64,000 bases of DNA from Typha latifolia (Eukaryota > Streptophyta > Magnoliopsida > Poales > Typhaceae), in NCBI GenBank assembly GCA_019914945.1, contig CM034112.1:1449001-1513000 (forward strand). The letters run 5' to 3'. Position numbers and translations under genes: made by a program. The notes under the pieces are model-generated. The model saw only the letters and a program-made list of their open reading frames with translations, did not search any database and was not told the origin of the DNA. Positions 61,274 to 64,000 of the stretch are shown here, one piece after another. Position 1 is the stretch's first letter. Every line of letters begins with the position of its first letter.

Positions 61274-63982
61274 ATGGCGTTAGCTCATCCCGTGATCGGT
61301 TTGTCGCTGCATTGCCGTGGCTTCGGGAATGGCGTCGTGGAAGAGCGGAAGAGACCACTCGCGTGGGGCGGTGGAGCGGTCTCTTTCGCCGGTAAAGGTA
61401 GCGGAGGAGATCTTGAGGAGATCTCCTCTGGGGCTAGGTCGGGATCTGGACGTAGATATGTGTCTGGATCGGCGAGACTGAGAGTAGCGGAGGCGTCTAC
61501 TGTGGAACGCGGGCAGACTCGTTCCACTGTAGAGATCTCGGTCACTTGCTATCAGGTGAGAATTCGGTTTGACTTTCTTGTTGCTTTTGCTGTTATTTTA
61601 TGGATTAATAACGGGAGTAGCTCTGACTATTTTTTGATTTATTTCTTCGGTTTTAGATGGAGCCTAAAATTACATTGGGTCGTCGTAATTAATAATTTGG
61701 TAATCGATATGCTTATCGTCGGTGTAATAGATGTCTGTAGGCATCTTTAAGAGCTGACGGATTAGATATAGATAGGAGGAGGATGGGACTCTCAGAAACG
61801 TTAGCTCCGATGACTCTGGAGGATCTCTTATCTATTAGTGCATAGATTGTTGGTATTAGTGCCATGACATAATTTGCAGTCACAGTGAATTAAATTCTAA
61901 TTGCTAGTGACTTTAACACCATTTCAGTGGCAAACCAAATTAGAGTAGGTCAAGACTTCTTGTACAGACCTGATCCCAGCAGTTTGAATACTCTCTATCT
62001 GTAAATTAATTGGTTGGTCGTTGTTTCAACGTATTGTTCTGTATCTATACTACTTCCTCTAGCTTGTTGGTGATTGGGATGAAATCAACTTGTAATGATA
62101 AGATGGAGTTTCTGCATCCTTTGCAGAATACTTGTATAATACCTTTGTTGTGTTGATAATCGGATCAAGGCAGCAACTCATGAGGATAGGATGTTATCTA
62201 TAGTGCTTCCTTTTACAGAATAATTTTTGGACATAGCTATCCAAAACAAGGGTTTGAGCTAATATTATCTTTTATTTCCATAATTATATGATGTCAATTT
62301 TCTGTATGTCGTGATGTCAATCTTCCCAATAAATACACAGATTCTAGGTGTTTCTGAAAAGGCTGAGAAGGATGAGATTGTTAAAGCAGCAATGGAGTTG
62401 AAAAATACAGAGATTGAAGATGGATACACTACAGGGGTTAATGTATCTCGGCAGGTAGCTTTGAAATGTTTAATGTTCTAGTTTTTTGCTATAATGTCTA
62501 ATTCCAGAAGTAGTATGGATGTGGGGGATAAACTTGTTGCTGATTTCTAGGATCTGTTAATGGATGTGAGGGATAAACTTCTCTTTGAACCAGAGTATGC
62601 TGGCAATATAAAGGAGAAAGTTCCACCAAGATCTTCTCTTTTTATTCCATGGAATTGGTTACCCAGTGCTCTATGCCTTCTTCAAGAGGTACTTTACACT
62701 TCTTTCATGAAAAGTAAAAGAAAAAATATGTGGATATTCTCTTTGTTCTGCTAATTAGAATTTAGAGGTGTTTATTTCTTATATATTTCTTTTCCTGGCC
62801 GTTTCTTCTTATTGATGGTCTCATTATTAGTGCAGGTTGGAGAAGAGAAATTGGTGTTGGAAATTGGCCGTTCTGCTCTTCAACTCTCTGATTCCAAACC
62901 ATATGTTCATGATTTGCTTCTCTCTATGGCACTAGCTGAAGTAAGAAATTAACCAAGAAGAAGAGAGTAATATTATATCTAGGAGCTTCATTTTAAGTTC
63001 TAATGTATTTATATTTTGGATGCATTCTTAAAGTGCTCAATTGCAAAGGGTGGTTTTGAGAAGAGTAAAATATCTGAAGGATTCGAGGCTTTAGCTCGTG
63101 CTCAGTATCTTCTAAGGAGCAACACCTCTTTAGGGAAAATGCCCCTGCTTGCACAGGCAAGAATCGTTAAGCCAAATTCATTTCATTTTTGAGTCTTTGA
63201 CAGATGTTCCTTAAATGACGCTTTCTTTTTTGAGTTGTTCCAGATAGAAGAAACACTAGAGGAGTTTGCACCCTCTTGCACATTAGAGCTGCTAAGTATG
63301 GCTCATACGCCAGATAATGCTGAGCGTAGACGAGGGGCAATAGCAGCCCTGCAGGAATTGCTTAGACAGGGACTCGGTGTTGAATCTTCCTGTAGAGTTC
63401 AAGATTGGCCCTCTTTCTTGAGCCAGGCAATGAACAAGTTGATGGCTGCTGAAATAGTAGATATACTCTCTTGGGATAACTTGGCCATTGTTCGCAAGAA
63501 TAAAAAATCAATGGAGTCTCAGAACCAAAGGATCATAGTTGATTGTAACTGCTTTTATAGGGCAATGATTGCCCACATTGCTTTTGGATTTTCCACACGC
63601 CAGATGGAGATGGTTGTTCTCTTAACTGACAGCAGTCATTTACTGGCTTATCTGCAATATATTAAATTTGTAATTCCGTGCCTCTTCTGTTCAGATCACT
63701 AAAGCCCAGACCATCTGCGAATGTTTAATTTCATCAGATAATATGGACTTGAAATTTGAAGAATCTTTCTGCATGTTTCTTCTCGGGCAGGTAAATAGTA
63801 CCATTTTGCTCTCATTCTGCTTGTATATACTTGAGGTACTTACTCAAGGTGCTCAGGAGGCAGGGGCAGTGACTGTTGAAAAGCTTCGTAAGCTCGCAGT
63901 TAATGGGTGTTCCGATTCACAGATTTCTGCATTAGCCAAAAGTAAAGAGAAAAATGACAAAGATGTTGTCAACCACTCACTG
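61274..63982 (+). CDS. PARC6: Plastid division protein CDP1/PARC6, 5' part (cut by window edge)
   Basis: Eight exons are in view, 61274-61555, 62341-62454, 62551-62688, 62836-62940, 63034-63156, 63244-63612, 63695-63790 and 63857-63982, giving the first 451 residues; the rest lies beyond the window. PARC6/CDP1 is an inner-envelope paralogue of ARC6 that guides FtsZ and PDV1 positioning in chloroplast division. A Gly/Ser/Arg-rich transit peptide (about 1-85) precedes the J-like segment YQILGVSEKAEKDEIVKAAM, which lacks the HPD of true J domains, and the helical stromal region with FIPWNWLPSALCLLQEV, SCTLELLSMAHTPDNAERRR and AQTICECLISSDNMDLKFEE. The donor after exon 5 is GCAAGA, a GC-AG intron, since the join LLAQ-IEETLEE matches the family. 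The first ATG, 61274, is used. Confidence 0.9.
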
Positions 63983-64000
63983 GTATGCTACATCCTACAA

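Overview
This is nuclear DNA of a flowering plant, most likely a monocot with a compact genome. Fourteen protein-coding genes sit in 64 kb, mostly with short GT-AG introns. Two GC-rich intronless genes (the aspartic protease and the TCP factor) lie beside AT-rich, intron-rich ones, a contrast typical of monocots, and there is a small intronless GNA-type mannose-binding lectin. A bromeliad such as pineapple would fit, but I cannot prove the species. I see no operons, CRISPR arrays, rRNA genes or convincing tRNA genes. Coordinates of multi-exon genes run from start to stop codon; exon borders are in each entry and were deduced by eye from splice signals, reading phase and protein family knowledge.

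Layout, left to right. 1-10 kb: a nepenthesin-type aspartic protease (+) with a MITE-like element just upstream, an orphan exon-like fragment (-), and the arginine methyltransferase PRMT6 (-). 10-14.6 kb: AT-rich intergenic DNA with an inverted-repeat element. 14.6-23.3 kb: an SHAQKYF-type MYB factor (+), a GEM-like GRAM protein (+) and a TMEM53/DUF829 hydrolase-like protein (-). 25.5-28 kb: a B3 transcription factor of the FUS3/LEC2 group (+), with a CT repeat in its leader and a retrotransposon primer-site-like scar in intron 2. 30.9-34.6 kb: mitochondrial dihydroorotate dehydrogenase (-). 36.3-39.8 kb: the lectin (+) and a class I TCP factor (-). 39.8-45.5 kb: gene-poor AT-rich DNA. 45.5-52 kb: an E-type PPR protein (+), plastid thioredoxin x (-) and a plant-specific protein of unknown function (+). 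52.6-60.1 kb: a large KDM3-type JmjC histone demethylase with WRC and RING-like zinc modules (+). 61.3 kb to the end: the 5' part of the plastid-division gene PARC6/CDP1 (+), cut by the window edge.

The genes do not form one pathway. They cover chromatin (PRMT6, JmjC), transcription (MYB, B3, TCP), organelle work (DHODH in mitochondria, thioredoxin x and PARC6 in plastids, PPR in an organelle), defence or storage (lectin) and proteolysis. The strongest large-scale signal is gene order: protease-PRMT6, and MYB/GEM-like/DHODH/TCP, resemble neighbour sets I remember from Arabidopsis chromosomes 3 and 5, so the window may keep very old linkage blocks. I found no clearly new biological system. The best leads are the long AT-hook insert inside the JmjC domain, the microsatellite-encoded signal peptide, the MITE at the protease promoter, the divergent PRMT6 C-terminus, the GC-AG intron in PARC6 and the orphan ORF near 4.7 kb.
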